NCBI RefSeq assembly: GCF_012927325.1
Contig: NZ_JABBGI010000026.1
Coordinates: 1 to 64,000 of the forward strand
Reading direction: 5' to 3'
Source of the DNA: Chryseobacterium antibioticum
Lineage (GTDB): Bacteria; Bacteroidota; Bacteroidia; Flavobacteriales; Weeksellaceae
Length of the DNA: 64,000 nucleotides
The position numbers were made by a program, and so were the translations under genes. Of this stretch, positions 10,437 through 18,817 are shown piece by piece. Positions within the stretch are counted from its first letter, which is position 1. Each line of letters starts with the position of its first letter. Below the pieces are notes generated by a model. The model was not told where the DNA came from and made no database searches. It saw only the letters and a list, made by a program, of their open reading frames with translations.

Positions 10437-11879
10437 TTATTTCCAGCCACCGCCTAAACTTTTGTAAATATCTACAACGGTACTCAGCTGTTTCTGTTTA
10501 GCTTCAATCAGCTCCATCTTAGCATCCAGAGCGTCTCTTTGATTCAGAAGAACCTCAAGGTAATCAGCTCTTGAATTTCGGAACAATTGGTTGGCTATAT
10601 CTATAGACTGATCCAAAGCTTTTGTTTCCTGAGATTTCATCTGGTAGTACTGGTCTATATTTTTGACCTTTGACATTAAATTCGCTACATCCAGATATGC
10701 ATGCAGGATTGTTTTATCATATTCATACAGCGACTGGATCTGTTTTGCATCAGCAGTCTGGAAGTTCGCTTTGATCGCGCTTTTATTAATCAGCGGACCA
10801 GCAAGTTCTCCTGCTAAATTATAAGCAATGGATTCCGGCAATTTAACCAGATAAGAAGGTTTGAAAGCTTCCAATCCTAATGTTGCAGAAATTTCAAGTG
10901 ACGGATAAAACTCCTTTCTCGCTGCCTGTACATCCAGTTTTGCGGCTTTTAATTCCAATTCCGCCTGTTTGATATCCGGACGGTTGGCCAATAACTGAGA
11001 AGGTATTCCCGTATAAACCGTTTGCGGCATCGTAGACATAAAGCTTTCTTTCGTTCTCACGATAGGCTGTGGATATCTTCCCAAAAGAGCATTGATCTGA
11101 TTCTCTTTCTCAGAAATATTCTGACGGACAGTGTATTCCGCAGCTTTGGATTTTGCCAGCTCCGCTTCAAATTTCTTCACAGCCAACTCCGTAGCAGCAG
11201 CTGCTTCCTTTTGAATTTTAGAAATCTCCAAGGCTCTTTGCTGCAACTGAATGTACTGCTGAATGATGTCCAATTGATTATCAAGCGCCAGCAATTCATA
11301 ATAATTATCCGCTACTTCTTCAATAAGATTGGACAATACGAAGTTTTTACCTTCCACTGTAGAAAGGTAGTGAGCAACAGCCGCTTCCTTTTCAGTTCTG
11401 AGTTTCTTCCAGATATCAATCTCCCAGTTCGCCATCAGTCCCCCTTCAAAATTGCCCAGCGGATCCGGCATTTCTCTTCCCGGTTCTATTTCTGTAGTGG
11501 CATCACCAGCTCCCTCATTTGTATAGCGCCCGGCTTTTTTCAGACCTGCTCCTATTCCTGCTGAAACAGTAGGAGTCAGTTTTCCTTTTTTAGCGAGAAC
11601 ACCACTTTTTGCTATTTCAATTTCCTGAAGCGTAATCAGTAATTCCTGATTGTTTTTCAAGGAAATTTCTATTAAGCTAACCAAATTAGGATCTGTAAAA
11701 AACTGTCTCCACGGCGTTGTTCCGCTGTTTGCATTAGCATCCTGCTGCTCTTCCTGATTGAAATTCTGAGGCAGGTTTTCTTTTACTTCATCTTTTATCA
11801 CGGTCGCCATTGGAGCTCTACAGCCTGTGAGAACAAGCAATAAAGCACTGGCTACTATATACTTATTATAAATCTTCAT
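10437..11879 (-). CDS. RND efflux outer-membrane factor (NodT/OprM family)
   Basis: A 480-residue TolC-like channel lipoprotein. The signal ends in a lipobox (LLVLTGC, Cys at about 19). The body shows the two internally duplicated outer-membrane-efflux repeats with long alpha-helices (EIEIAKSGVLAKKGKLTPTV; later NRPDIKQAELELKAAKLDVQ), characteristic of NodT-type factors. It forms the exit duct of a tripartite pump with the two upstream genes. Its start overlaps the permease stop by 14 bp, which implies translational coupling, and a terminator follows. Length is normal for the family. Substrates cannot be read from the sequence; multidrug export is usual for HAE1-type systems. Confidence 0.95.
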   Translation of the reverse strand: MKIYNKYIVASALLLVLTGCRAPMATVIKDEVKENLPQNFNQEEQQDANANSGTTPWRQFFTDPNLVSLIEISLKNNQELLITLQEIEIAKSGVLAKKGKLTPTVSAGIGAGLKKAGRYTNEGAGDATTEIEPGREMPDPLGNFEGGLMANWEIDIWKKLRTEKEAAVAHYLSTVEGKNFVLSNLIEEVADNYYELLALDNQLDIIQQYIQLQQRALEISKIQKEAAAATELAVKKFEAELAKSKAAEYTVRQNISEKENQINALLGRYPQPIVRTKESFMSTMPQTVYTGIPSQLLANRPDIKQAELELKAAKLDVQAARKEFYPSLEISATLGLEAFKPSYLVKLPESIAYNLAGELAGPLINKSAIKANFQTADAKQIQSLYEYDKTILHAYLDVANLMSKVKNIDQYYQMKSQETKALDQSIDIANQLFRNSRADYLEVLLNQRDALDAKMELIEAKQKQLSTVVDIYKSLGGGWK

Positions 11880-14800
11880 GTTTGTTATCGTGTTGATAAG
11901 GTTCAGTTTGTTCTGTTAAAGGATTCTCTTCTTCATATTTTGCCAGTTTCGATTTCTCTGCAATGGTTCCGAAAATGTAATACAGTCCAGGAATAATCAT
12001 CAGCCCGAAAATAGTTCCTATCAGCATCCCTCCTGCGGCGGCAGTACCAATCGTTCTGTTACCTACAGCTCCCGGTCCGGTTGCCATTACCAACGGAATA
12101 AGACCTGCGATGAATGCAAATGAAGTCATCAGGATTGGACGGAAACGGATGGCTGCTCCTTCAATCGCTGCCTGAGCTACCGGAATTCCTTCTTCTGCTT
12201 TCTTCTGAACGGCAAATTCTACGATCAATACAGCATTTTTACCCAAAAGACCAATCAACATGACCATCGCCACCTGAGCATAAATGTTGTTTTCCAATCC
12301 TAATAATTTCAAGCATAAGAATGCTCCGAAAATACCTGTCGGAAGAGATAAGATCACCGGCAACGGAAGAATAAAGCTTTCATACTGCGCGGCAAGGATC
12401 AGATATACAAACCCCAGACAAACAAGGAAGATAAAGACAGCTTCGTTTCCTCTGCTCACCTCGTCCTTGGAAATACCGGCCCAGTCGATACCGAAACCTC
12501 TAGGAAGTGTTTTATCCGCAACTTCCTGAATCGCTTTAATGGCCTGTCCACTACTGTATCCCGGAGCAGGAGTACCACTTACCTCCGCGGAATTGTACAT
12601 ATTGTGTCTTGTGATCTCTGATAATCCATATACCTTTTCCATTCTCATAAAATCCGAGTACGGAACCATCTGCTCCTTATCATTTTTCACATAGAGTTTC
12701 AGCAGATCCGTAGGCAGTGCACGGTATTGAGGACCAGCCTGCACAATTACTTTATAAGGTCTGTCGAAACGGATAAAGCTGGTCTCGTAGTTGGAACCGA
12801 TCAATGTAGATAGATTATCCATCGCACTTTGTATCGTTACCCCTTTCTGCTCGGCAAGATCATTATCTACTTTCAGCATGTACTGAGGGAAACTTGCAGA
12901 ATAGAATGTAAATGCAGATCCAAGCTCAGGGCGTTTCTTTAATTCTTTAACAAAATCGTTACTTACCTGCTCCATTTTATGATAATCTCCACTTCCTGCT
13001 TTATCCAGCAAACGGAGTTCAAAACCTCCTGCAGCACCGTAGCCCGGAATGGAAGGCGGCTGGAAGAATTCTATATTGGCACCAGGAATATTCTTGGCTT
13101 TTTCTTCAAGTTTTTCAATGATCTCGGCAGCAGATTCTTTACGTTCTTCCCAGCTTTTAAGGTTAATCAGACAGGTTCCTGAGTTGGATCCTGTACCTTC
13201 CGTCAGAATTTCATATCCTGCTAATGAAGAAACAGACTGTACCCCATCAATATCTTCAGATTCTCTTAATAATTCTTTGGCGATCTGGTTGGTTCTTTCA
13301 AGAGTAGATCCTGGAGGTGTCTGGATAATGGCATAGATCATCCCCTGATCTTCCGCCGGAATAAATCCTGAAGGAAGTGAGTTGCTCAGGAAGAATGTAC
13401 AGGCACAAAATGCGAGTAATAAAGGAAGTGTAATCGATTTTTTCTTAACTGTTTTGTTAAGCATTTTCTCATATCTTCCGGCTCCTTTCGTGAATAAATT
13501 GTTGAATTTATCTAAGAAAATAGTTATTGGGGTTCTCTTTTTAGCTTTTCCATGATTGTTTCTTAAGATCAAAGCACACAAAGCCGGAGTCAGTGTCAAG
13601 GCTACAACCCCTGAAAGGATGATCGCAGAAGCCATTGTAATAGAGAACTGACGGTAAAATACTCCAACCGGACCGGACATAAATGCAATCGGAATGAATA
13701 CGGATGCCATTACCAAAGTAATCGCGATAATCGCCCCACTGATTTCATGCATCGCTTCTTCCGTAGCTTTTAGTGGAGAAAGTCCTTTTTCTTCCATCTT
13801 GGCATGCACCGCTTCAATCACCACGATCGCATCATCGACGACGACCCCGATGGCCATTACCAATGCAAAGAGCGAGATCATGTTCAGGGTAATTCCAAAT
13901 GCAGACATGACAGCAAATGTACCGACCAGTGAAACCGGAACAGCTAAAGCAGGAATTAAGGTTGAACGCCAGTCACCAAGGAACAGGAATACCACAATGG
14001 CCACCAGAATAAAGGCTTCAAAAAGAGTATGAATAACCTTTTCCATGGATGCATCCAGGAATCTGGAAACATCATAACTGATGTCATAGTGCATTCCTTT
14101 CGGAAAATTATTTTTCTCAAGATCTTTCATCAAAGTTTTCACATTTTTGATAACGTCACTTGCATTGGAACCGTAGGATTGTTTTACGGTAATCGCTGCA
14201 GACGGTTTTCCGTTCAGTGTAGAATAAATATCATACATTGAGGAACCGAATTCTATATCTGCAACATCTTTTAATCTTACAAACTCCCCGCCTGGTTTCG
14301 CTTTTAAGATAATATTTCCATAATCTTTTTCATTGTTGAAACGTCCGGAATATTTCAGGATATATTCAAATGACTGAGAACGTTTTCCTGAACTCTCCCC
14401 TGTTTTACCTGGAGAAGCTTCTAAACTCTGCTGGTTCAGGGACTCCATCACTTCATCTGCGGAAATATTATAGGCCGTAAGCCTGTCCGGTTTAAGCCAG
14501 ATACGCATGGCATATTCACGGGTTCCGAGGATATCTGCGAAACCTACCCCACTTACCCTTCTCAATTCAGACATTACGTTGATATCAGCATAGTTGAAAA
14601 GGAATTTCTGGTCAGCTTTAGGGTCGTCACTGTACAGGTTAATGTACATCAACATGTTCGGTTCTTCACGGGTAATTTTTACCCCTTCGCGCACTACCAG
14701 AGGCGGAAGCTTGTTAACAACGGAAGACACACGGTTTTGAACGTTTACTGCGGCTACATTGGGATCTGTTCCGAGATCAAATACAATCTGAATGGAAGCT

Positions 14801-15060
14801 TCCCCGTCGTTACCGGCATCGGAGGTCATATATTTCATACCCGGAACTCCATTCAAACCTCTTTCGAGGGGAATAACCACTGATTTGATCAATAGTTCGT
14901 TGTTGGCTCCCGGATATTCTGCGGTTATATTTACTTTAGGTGGTGAAATAGAGGGAAACTGGGTCACTGGAAGTTTTACCAGCGACAGGACTCCCATAAA
15001 TACGATGATCAGTGAGATCACGATAGACAGAACGGGTCTGCGGATGAATTTCTTAAACAT
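11866..15060 (-). CDS. RND efflux permease, HAE1/AcrB type
   Basis: A 1064-residue inner-membrane proton antiporter of the hydrophobe/amphiphile efflux-1 family. Visible are the N-terminal FIRRPVLSIVISL helix, the conserved GVVVDDAIVVIEAV helix with the adjacent aspartates needed for proton relay (about 405), the FLGDWRSTLIPALAVPVS segment, and the second-half GLLGKNAVLIVEFA and RFRPILMTSFAFIAGLIPL motifs. Length and two-fold repeat are typical. Asp residues in TM4 mark HAE1 rather than heavy-metal (CzcA) pumps. It sits between the adaptor gene (22 bp upstream) and the outer-membrane factor (14-bp overlap). It takes substrates from the periplasm or membrane and feeds them into the channel. 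Confidence 0.96.
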   Translation of the reverse strand: MFKKFIRRPVLSIVISLIIVFMGVLSLVKLPVTQFPSISPPKVNITAEYPGANNELLIKSVVIPLERGLNGVPGMKYMTSDAGNDGEASIQIVFDLGTDPNVAAVNVQNRVSSVVNKLPPLVVREGVKITREEPNMLMYINLYSDDPKADQKFLFNYADINVMSELRRVSGVGFADILGTREYAMRIWLKPDRLTAYNISADEVMESLNQQSLEASPGKTGESSGKRSQSFEYILKYSGRFNNEKDYGNIILKAKPGGEFVRLKDVADIEFGSSMYDIYSTLNGKPSAAITVKQSYGSNASDVIKNVKTLMKDLEKNNFPKGMHYDISYDVSRFLDASMEKVIHTLFEAFILVAIVVFLFLGDWRSTLIPALAVPVSLVGTFAVMSAFGITLNMISLFALVMAIGVVVDDAIVVIEAVHAKMEEKGLSPLKATEEAMHEISGAIIAITLVMASVFIPIAFMSGPVGVFYRQFSITMASAIILSGVVALTLTPALCALILRNNHGKAKKRTPITIFLDKFNNLFTKGAGRYEKMLNKTVKKKSITLPLLLAFCACTFFLSNSLPSGFIPAEDQGMIYAIIQTPPGSTLERTNQIAKELLRESEDIDGVQSVSSLAGYEILTEGTGSNSGTCLINLKSWEERKESAAEIIEKLEEKAKNIPGANIEFFQPPSIPGYGAAGGFELRLLDKAGSGDYHKMEQVSNDFVKELKKRPELGSAFTFYSASFPQYMLKVDNDLAEQKGVTIQSAMDNLSTLIGSNYETSFIRFDRPYKVIVQAGPQYRALPTDLLKLYVKNDKEQMVPYSDFMRMEKVYGLSEITRHNMYNSAEVSGTPAPGYSSGQAIKAIQEVADKTLPRGFGIDWAGISKDEVSRGNEAVFIFLVCLGFVYLILAAQYESFILPLPVILSLPTGIFGAFLCLKLLGLENNIYAQVAMVMLIGLLGKNAVLIVEFAVQKKAEEGIPVAQAAIEGAAIRFRPILMTSFAFIAGLIPLVMATGPGAVGNRTIGTAAAGGMLIGTIFGLMIIPGLYYIFGTIAEKSKLAKYEEENPLTEQTEPYQHDNKHEDL

Positions 15061-15082
15061 ACTGCTTCGTTTTAAGAGTAGA

Positions 15083-16168
15083 CTACTCTGCTTTTAGTTT
15101 CAATGACTGAAGAACTTTCTTAGGATCCTGGAATTTGGACTGTATTTTCTGGTCATCTTTTACCTTCTGTACTCCTTCTAAAAGGATCTTATCTCCCTCT
15201 GCAAGTCCTGAACCTACTACATAAAGATCCGGCAGCTCGTAAGCCACTTTTATATTTCTTGATTTTGCAGTTCCGTTTTTATCAATGATGAAAACATATT
15301 TCTGATCCTGAATTTCATAAGTAGCTTTCTGCGGAATGATAAGCGCATTGTGAACCGGCATGGTCATCTGTACTTTTCCGGTTTCGCCGTTTCTTAGCAG
15401 TTTATCCGGGTTTGGGAATTTTGCTCTGAAGGCAATATTTCCGGTTTCATTATCAAATTCTCCTTCTATGGTCTGGATCTCCCCTTTCTGAGGGAGCATT
15501 TCTCCGTTCGCCATAATCAAAGACACCTGATTGCTTCCTCTGTCGGCCGCATGGGTCTGATAGCTTAGATATTCAGGTTCTGAAACGTTAAAATAACTGT
15601 AGACATTGGTATTGTCTGATAAAGAGGTCAGCAGATCTCCTTCATCCACCAGGCTTCCCAGTTTTAAAGGAATTCTGTTGATTACCCCTGAAAACGGTGC
15701 TTTAATGTCAGTAAAAGATAAATGGATCTGAGCCAGTTTCATTTCAGCATTGGCTGCATCGAGCTTCGCTTTAGCCATCGCTCTTTCGTTTTTAGAAACA
15801 ATGTTGTTGCTGGCAAGGGTGCTGGCATTTTTAAGCTCTATGGTAGCCTGTTCTACTTCTGCTTTGGCTTTCAATAATTCTGCCTGATACAGCTGAGGCA
15901 TAATTCTGAACAGGGTTTGTCCTGCCTGTACATACTGTCCTTCATCAACATAAATTTTTTCAAGAAATCCTTTTTCCTGTGCACGAACTTCGATGTTTTT
16001 CACCGACTGGATCTGGGCTACATATTCTTTGTTGATCACCGTATCCATTTTTACAGGGCTGGTGACGGGATATACTACGGCTTCTTCTTTTTCTTCTTTC
16101 TTCTGACTGCAGCCAACAGTCAATAAAAGTGTGCTTATCGCAATGCCTGAGGCAACTCTTTTGATCAT
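15083..16168 (-). CDS. RND efflux periplasmic adaptor (membrane fusion protein)
   Basis: A 361-residue lipoprotein adaptor of the HlyD/AcrA family. The signal ends in LLTVGC (lipobox Cys about 20). The order of domains is classic: barrel-sandwich/lipoyl half motifs (KGFLEKIYVDEGQYVQAGQTLF near 90; FTDIKAPFSGVINRIPLKLGSLVDEGDLL near 160-185), an intervening helical hairpin (KAKAEVEQATIELKNAS), then beta-barrel and membrane-proximal domains. It bridges the permease to the outer-membrane factor. It is the first gene of the pump operon. No TetR, MarR or two-component regulator lies next to it. Confidence 0.95.
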   Translation of the reverse strand: MIKRVASGIAISTLLLTVGCSQKKEEKEEAVVYPVTSPVKMDTVINKEYVAQIQSVKNIEVRAQEKGFLEKIYVDEGQYVQAGQTLFRIMPQLYQAELLKAKAEVEQATIELKNASTLASNNIVSKNERAMAKAKLDAANAEMKLAQIHLSFTDIKAPFSGVINRIPLKLGSLVDEGDLLTSLSDNTNVYSYFNVSEPEYLSYQTHAADRGSNQVSLIMANGEMLPQKGEIQTIEGEFDNETGNIAFRAKFPNPDKLLRNGETGKVQMTMPVHNALIIPQKATYEIQDQKYVFIIDKNGTAKSRNIKVAYELPDLYVVGSGLAEGDKILLEGVQKVKDDQKIQSKFQDPKKVLQSLKLKAE

Positions 16169-16270
16169 AATTCTAGAGTTTAATATAAATCGTTAATGTT
16201 TTGAATGAAAAATAAAACGGTAATAAGAAATCCTGCGTCATGGTGATTACCGGCATAAACAACGCAGTAT

Positions 16271-16288
16271 ATCTCCCATCCGGACTGT
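16271..16288 (-). promoter_or_regulatory. Orphan match to the 3' signature of an FMN riboswitch
   Basis: On the minus strand, about 100 nt ahead of the adaptor gene, the string AGTCCGGATGGGAGA matches the invariant 3' end of RFN (FMN) riboswitches. The other invariant RFN blocks (ACCGGCGGT, GAAATTCCG, GCCGACGGT) are not present upstream, where a coding region ends. I therefore regard it as a relic or chance match rather than a working switch. Confidence 0.25.
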
Positions 16289-16319
16289 GGACAGAAAATA
16301 GATCAGGAAAAATGAATTT

Positions 16320-16709
16320 TTAAATTCTGATAGAACGAATCAGAATGAATGTTTTAACATGGGAATACAGCGAAAGAAAACCATTGAAACCTGGTTTTCT
16401 GCTTTTAAAAGAAGGTAAGCCAAAAATATAGACAAGACTGAAAACACTGGCAAACACAGCAATAATCTGGATAGTATCAGACAGCTGAAAGTCGTCTTCA
16501 GTAAGTTCTAAAGTAGAATTATCAATATGATCTGCCATTTGCTGAACCGAAAGTTTCTCGAAAGTCTGGTTCAGGCGGTTGGCCTTTTTGGGCAAATGAT
16601 GAGAAACATGACCGGAATAGTCATTGCGTAATGTTTTGACATCAAGTTTGCTTTCTACTACAAAGAGCAGAAAAAGACCGGTCAAAAAATATACTATTAG
16701 GTTTCTCAT
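16320..16709 (-). CDS. Small membrane protein of unknown function
   Basis: A 129-residue protein if it starts at the Met of MRNLIVYF; an in-frame Met seven codons upstream is also possible. An N-terminal hydrophobic segment (IVYFLTGLFLLFVV) is followed by a polar region with EDDFQLSD, then a second hydrophobic segment (IIAVFASVFSLVYIFGL) and a basic tail. Two membrane passes with an extracytoplasmic loop are likely. I do not recognise the family. It reads in the same direction as the efflux operon, 151 bp ahead of the adaptor, so it could be co-transcribed with it. The ending LIRSIRI is basic and probably cytoplasmic. Confidence 0.55.
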   Translation of the reverse strand: MRNLIVYFLTGLFLLFVVESKLDVKTLRNDYSGHVSHHLPKKANRLNQTFEKLSVQQMADHIDNSTLELTEDDFQLSDTIQIIAVFASVFSLVYIFGLPSFKSRKPGFNGFLSLYSHVKTFILIRSIRI

Positions 16710-17001
16710 TTTGAAGTGGCAAATGTACACCTAGAAAGGTATACGCTCATAATAGATTAACAAAATTTAACTCTCCTTTAAATAAGCTGAATAAGAAAAC
16801 ATTCATTTTTTCTTATAAAATCATTATTAAATAACTACATAATTTTAACATTAACAAACATAAATAACATACAATCTGTTAATATGATAAATTATAAACA
16901 CTAAACAGAATGCAACGAATAAAGGATATGCTATTTCTATTACAATCCAGATGGCAGGTTTTCTGTACGTTGCTTTATTCCTTTTTTATAAAATGTAATT
17001 C

Positions 17002-17112
17002 ATGATGGGTTCTTCAACTTCTGGCAGTGCCGGAAATTCAACCAACTGCCCAGGTGGTAACTGTAACACCACTAAAGCTTTTTTTACGATTGATCAAATC
17101 AAAGCGCCTTAA
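17002..17112 (+). CDS. Putative 36-residue Gly/Ser/Asn/Cys-rich peptide
   Basis: A short ORF starting at tandem ATGs (17002 and 17005), with an in-frame stop only two codons upstream that fixes the start. The peptide is rich in Ser, Thr, Gly and Asn and contains NCPGGNCN, a CxxxxC pair, before TTKAFFTIDQIKAP. The composition is unlike random AT-rich intergenic DNA. A strong rho-independent terminator follows 34 bp later on the same strand, suggesting real transcription. There is no signal peptide, no double-glycine leader and no RiPP-modifying enzyme nearby. It might be a small peptide gene, a precursor-like core, or the 3' remnant of a decayed gene. Confidence 0.3.
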   Translation: MMGSSTSGSAGNSTNCPGGNCNTTKAFFTIDQIKAP

Positions 17113-17145
17113 ATTCAATTAAAAATATTAATTAAATCCACCTTT

Positions 17146-17179
17146 AAAGAGAACTGAAAAAGTCAGTTCTCTTTTTTTT
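17146..17179 (+). terminator. Rho-independent terminator after the 36-codon ORF
   Basis: Perfect 10-bp stem agagaactga/tcagttctct (17048+100 to 17057+100 and 17163-17172; that is, arms 17148-17157 and 17163-17172) with a 5-nt loop and a run of eight T's to 17179 on the plus strand. The nearest plus-strand reading frame before it is the 36-codon ORF, so it implies a short independent transcript. Confidence 0.85.
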
Positions 17180-17256
17180 GTTAAATCTCAAAAAAATTCG
17201 GTCAAGAGCATGATTAAAATCATTTTTAACTGTGTATCAACATCATATAATTTCAA

Positions 17257-17264
17257 TACTTTTG
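17257..17264 (+). promoter_or_regulatory. Bacteroidetes -7 promoter box TACTTTTG
   Basis: Exact match to TAnnTTTG, about 27 nt ahead of an ATG that opens only a 14-codon ORF (17291-17335). No clear TTG -33 box at 17-21 nt spacing. Confidence 0.5.
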
Positions 17265-17290
17265 CACCAAATTAAAACAACACATGTAAC

Positions 17291-17335
17291 ATGAGAAAAA
17301 ACTATACTTTTTTATTCTTAAAACCGGCTGTCTAA
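17291..17335 (+). CDS. Truncated 14-codon ORF behind a promoter box
   Basis: The ORF reads MRKNYTFLFLKPAV then stop. It looks like the first part of a signal peptide (basic start, then hydrophobic FLFL) cut off by a stop. It could be the remnant of a secreted-protein gene whose body was lost, a small peptide, or an upstream leader ORF. No function can be assigned. Confidence 0.25.
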   Translation: MRKNYTFLFLKPAV

Positions 17336-17472
17336 AGCAGTATTCCAACGGTTCCCAGTTCAGCAAATCTTTATAGAACAGAAAGTTTTTTTATGATTTA
17401 TACAAAAGCACTGTAAAGGAGCCCCCGGGCTCAATGGATAAAAACATTAGATTAATTTATGTAAATTTAACA

Positions 17473-17480
17473 TATATTTG
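17473..17480 (+). promoter_or_regulatory. -7 promoter box TATATTTG for the lipoprotein pair
   Basis: Exact TAnnTTTG match about 70 nt ahead of the MliC-like start. A -33 TTG at the right distance is not evident, so the assignment rests on the -7 box alone. Confidence 0.5.
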
Positions 17481-17551
17481 TTAAAAATATTCGTAAATTT
17501 ATGTAGTATTAATATCAAAATTCATGACACACTTTCAAATCACTTATCATT

Positions 17552-17944
17552 ATGAAAAATTTATTTACATTGGTTCTTATGGGCCTGGCAGTCCTTTCCT
17601 CAACAGCGTGTAAGCATCCGGGCAAAGAAACGGAAGCACTTACTGAGGCTGTATCTGAAAACAAAGATGAGATATCTAAAGATGTTTTCACTGACAGTTA
17701 TGGGGAAAAAATTGAAGTCACCATCAATCATACAAAAAGCATAGCAACCGTTCATCTTGAAGGCAAAACGTATGATCTTAAGAAAAGCGATGCTCTTCCT
17801 GAATATACGGCTAGCAATGAAGAATATCAGTATTCCGATATCAAAGGAAATATCACTTTACTGAAAAAAAATGTAGATATGGTTCTGTTCCATGCTAAGC
17901 GTGAAACAAAGGGATCAGGATCTGCAAAGATGGCTTCTTATTAA
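17552..17944 (+). CDS. MliC-like lipoprotein
   Basis: A 130-residue lipoprotein: signal MKNLFTLVLMGLAVLSSTAC with the lipobox Cys at 20. The mature part reads GEKIEVTINHTKSIATVHLEGKTYDLKKS, a short meander of strands, and ends with LLKKNVDMVLFHAK. This layout resembles membrane-bound C-type lysozyme inhibitors (MliC), which shield the cell wall against host lysozyme, but the conserved disulfide pattern of MliC is missing, so the assignment is by overall pattern only. It is followed 43 bp later by a META-domain lipoprotein on the same strand, with a terminator after that, so the two form a transcription unit. Confidence 0.6.
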   Translation: MKNLFTLVLMGLAVLSSTACKHPGKETEALTEAVSENKDEISKDVFTDSYGEKIEVTINHTKSIATVHLEGKTYDLKKSDALPEYTASNEEYQYSDIKGNITLLKKNVDMVLFHAKRETKGSGSAKMASY

Positions 17945-17987
17945 TTTAAAAGTCCAAACATTACGCCAACCTTACAAAATAATAACT

Positions 17988-18419
17988 ATGAAAAACTTGT
18001 ATTACTATTTATCCGCTCTTTTTTTACTGGTATTTCTTACCGCATGTAAAACTCCTCCAACACAAAAGACCACTGATATTATGGGGAAAACATGGAAACT
18101 TACGGAACTGAACGGACAACCTATCAAGCTTAAAAACGTTAAAAACAACCCTTATTTCAAGCTTAATACAGAAGGGATGAGATATGAAGGTCATGCAGGA
18201 TGCAACGGAGTTGGAGGTACTTTCGAAATCAAGCCTGATATCATGAGAATCAAGTTCAATCAAGGAATGTCTACGATGATGGCCTGTGAAGATCTTGAAA
18301 CCGAACAGTTATTTACAAAAGCTTTGCTTGCCGCAGATAATTATTCTGTAAACGGCAATACACTGACCTTAAACAAAGCTAGAATGGCACCTTTGGCTAA
18401 ATTTGTTCTTCAGCCTTAA
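17988..18419 (+). CDS. META domain lipoprotein (HslJ-like)
   Basis: A 143-residue lipoprotein. I place the start at the Met of MKNLYYYLSALFLLVFLTAC, because this gives a proper lipobox signal; the longer frame upstream overlaps the previous gene and carries no signal. The META domain spans about 30-140: GKTWKLTELNGQPI, then YEGHAGCNGVGGTFEI, RIKFNQGMSTMMACEDL and the final LTLNKARMAPLAKF. HslJ relatives are associated with heat shock and novobiocin resistance in enteric bacteria; the role here is unknown. It lies 43 bp after the MliC-like gene and is followed by a bidirectional terminator. Confidence 0.85.
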   Translation: MKNLYYYLSALFLLVFLTACKTPPTQKTTDIMGKTWKLTELNGQPIKLKNVKNNPYFKLNTEGMRYEGHAGCNGVGGTFEIKPDIMRIKFNQGMSTMMACEDLETEQLFTKALLAADNYSVNGNTLTLNKARMAPLAKFVLQP

Positions 18420-18456
18420 TAATCAATATTGAATTTAAAATTTCACGATACAAAAA

Positions 18457-18488
18457 GACGCTTTACGATTGGTAAAGCGTCTTTTTTA
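18457..18488. terminator. Bidirectional terminator
   Basis: Perfect 10-bp stem gacgctttac/gtaaagcgtc with 5-nt loop (arms 18457-18466 and 18472-18481), T-run after it on the plus strand and A-run before it. It ends the META gene from the left and the SemiSWEET gene from the right. Confidence 0.9.
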
Positions 18489-18504
18489 TTCATGTCATTT
18501 CTTC

Positions 18505-18759
18505 CTACTTCTTATAGATCATATAACAGATCAGAAGGCTTATATTGACCAGAACGGCAAATGCATTTGACACAATAATAGGCAGTTCGTTTTTCATAAA
18601 TCCATACCATGCCCACAGTGAAAGTCCAGATATAAGGACCACTAGCATGACCAGAGAAATATCGTCTACATTCTTCTCTTTGATGACCTTGATCAGTTGG
18701 GGAATCATGGAAATGGAGGTGAGGACTCCGGCTATTATACCCAAAACATTTTCATTCAT
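18505..18759 (-). CDS. SemiSWEET-type sugar transporter
   Basis: An 84-residue, three-helix membrane protein with the PQ-loop motif in helix 1 (SISMIPQLIKV) and the typical acidic/polar link KEKNVDDIS before helix 2. Bacterial SemiSWEETs are half-size homologues of eukaryotic SWEETs that form dimers and let sugars pass along their gradient. The length is exactly that of the family. The gene is monocistronic between a terminator and the FAD oxidoreductase gene. The substrate cannot be deduced. Confidence 0.9.
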   Translation of the reverse strand: MNENVLGIIAGVLTSISMIPQLIKVIKEKNVDDISLVMLVVLISGLSLWAWYGFMKNELPIIVSNAFAVLVNISLLICYMIYKK

Positions 18760-18817
18760 AGTTTAAATTCTCTTCTGAAGATATGAATTTCTACGCTATA
18801 TTTTGATCAACCGGAAA

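Larger units (their letters stand above)
16731..17551. other. 820-bp gene-poor region with small transcribed elements
   Basis: AT-rich stretch between the small membrane protein (minus) and the MliC-like lipoprotein (plus). It holds a 36-codon ORF followed by a strong terminator, a -7 promoter box followed by a 14-codon ORF, a compact GC-rich palindrome (gagcccccgggctc, 17419-17432), and the promoter box of the lipoprotein genes. No longer gene is seen on either strand. Confidence 0.6.

Noticed and set aside
16271..16288. Functional FMN riboswitch controlling the efflux operon
   Set aside because: Only the 3' signature is present; the other conserved RFN blocks are missing where coding sequence ends.
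17419..17432. GC-rich palindrome as a terminator
   Set aside because: The loop is too short and no T-run follows on either strand.
17892..17987. Longer start for the META protein
   Set aside because: It overlaps the preceding gene and hides the lipoprotein signal that begins at 17988.
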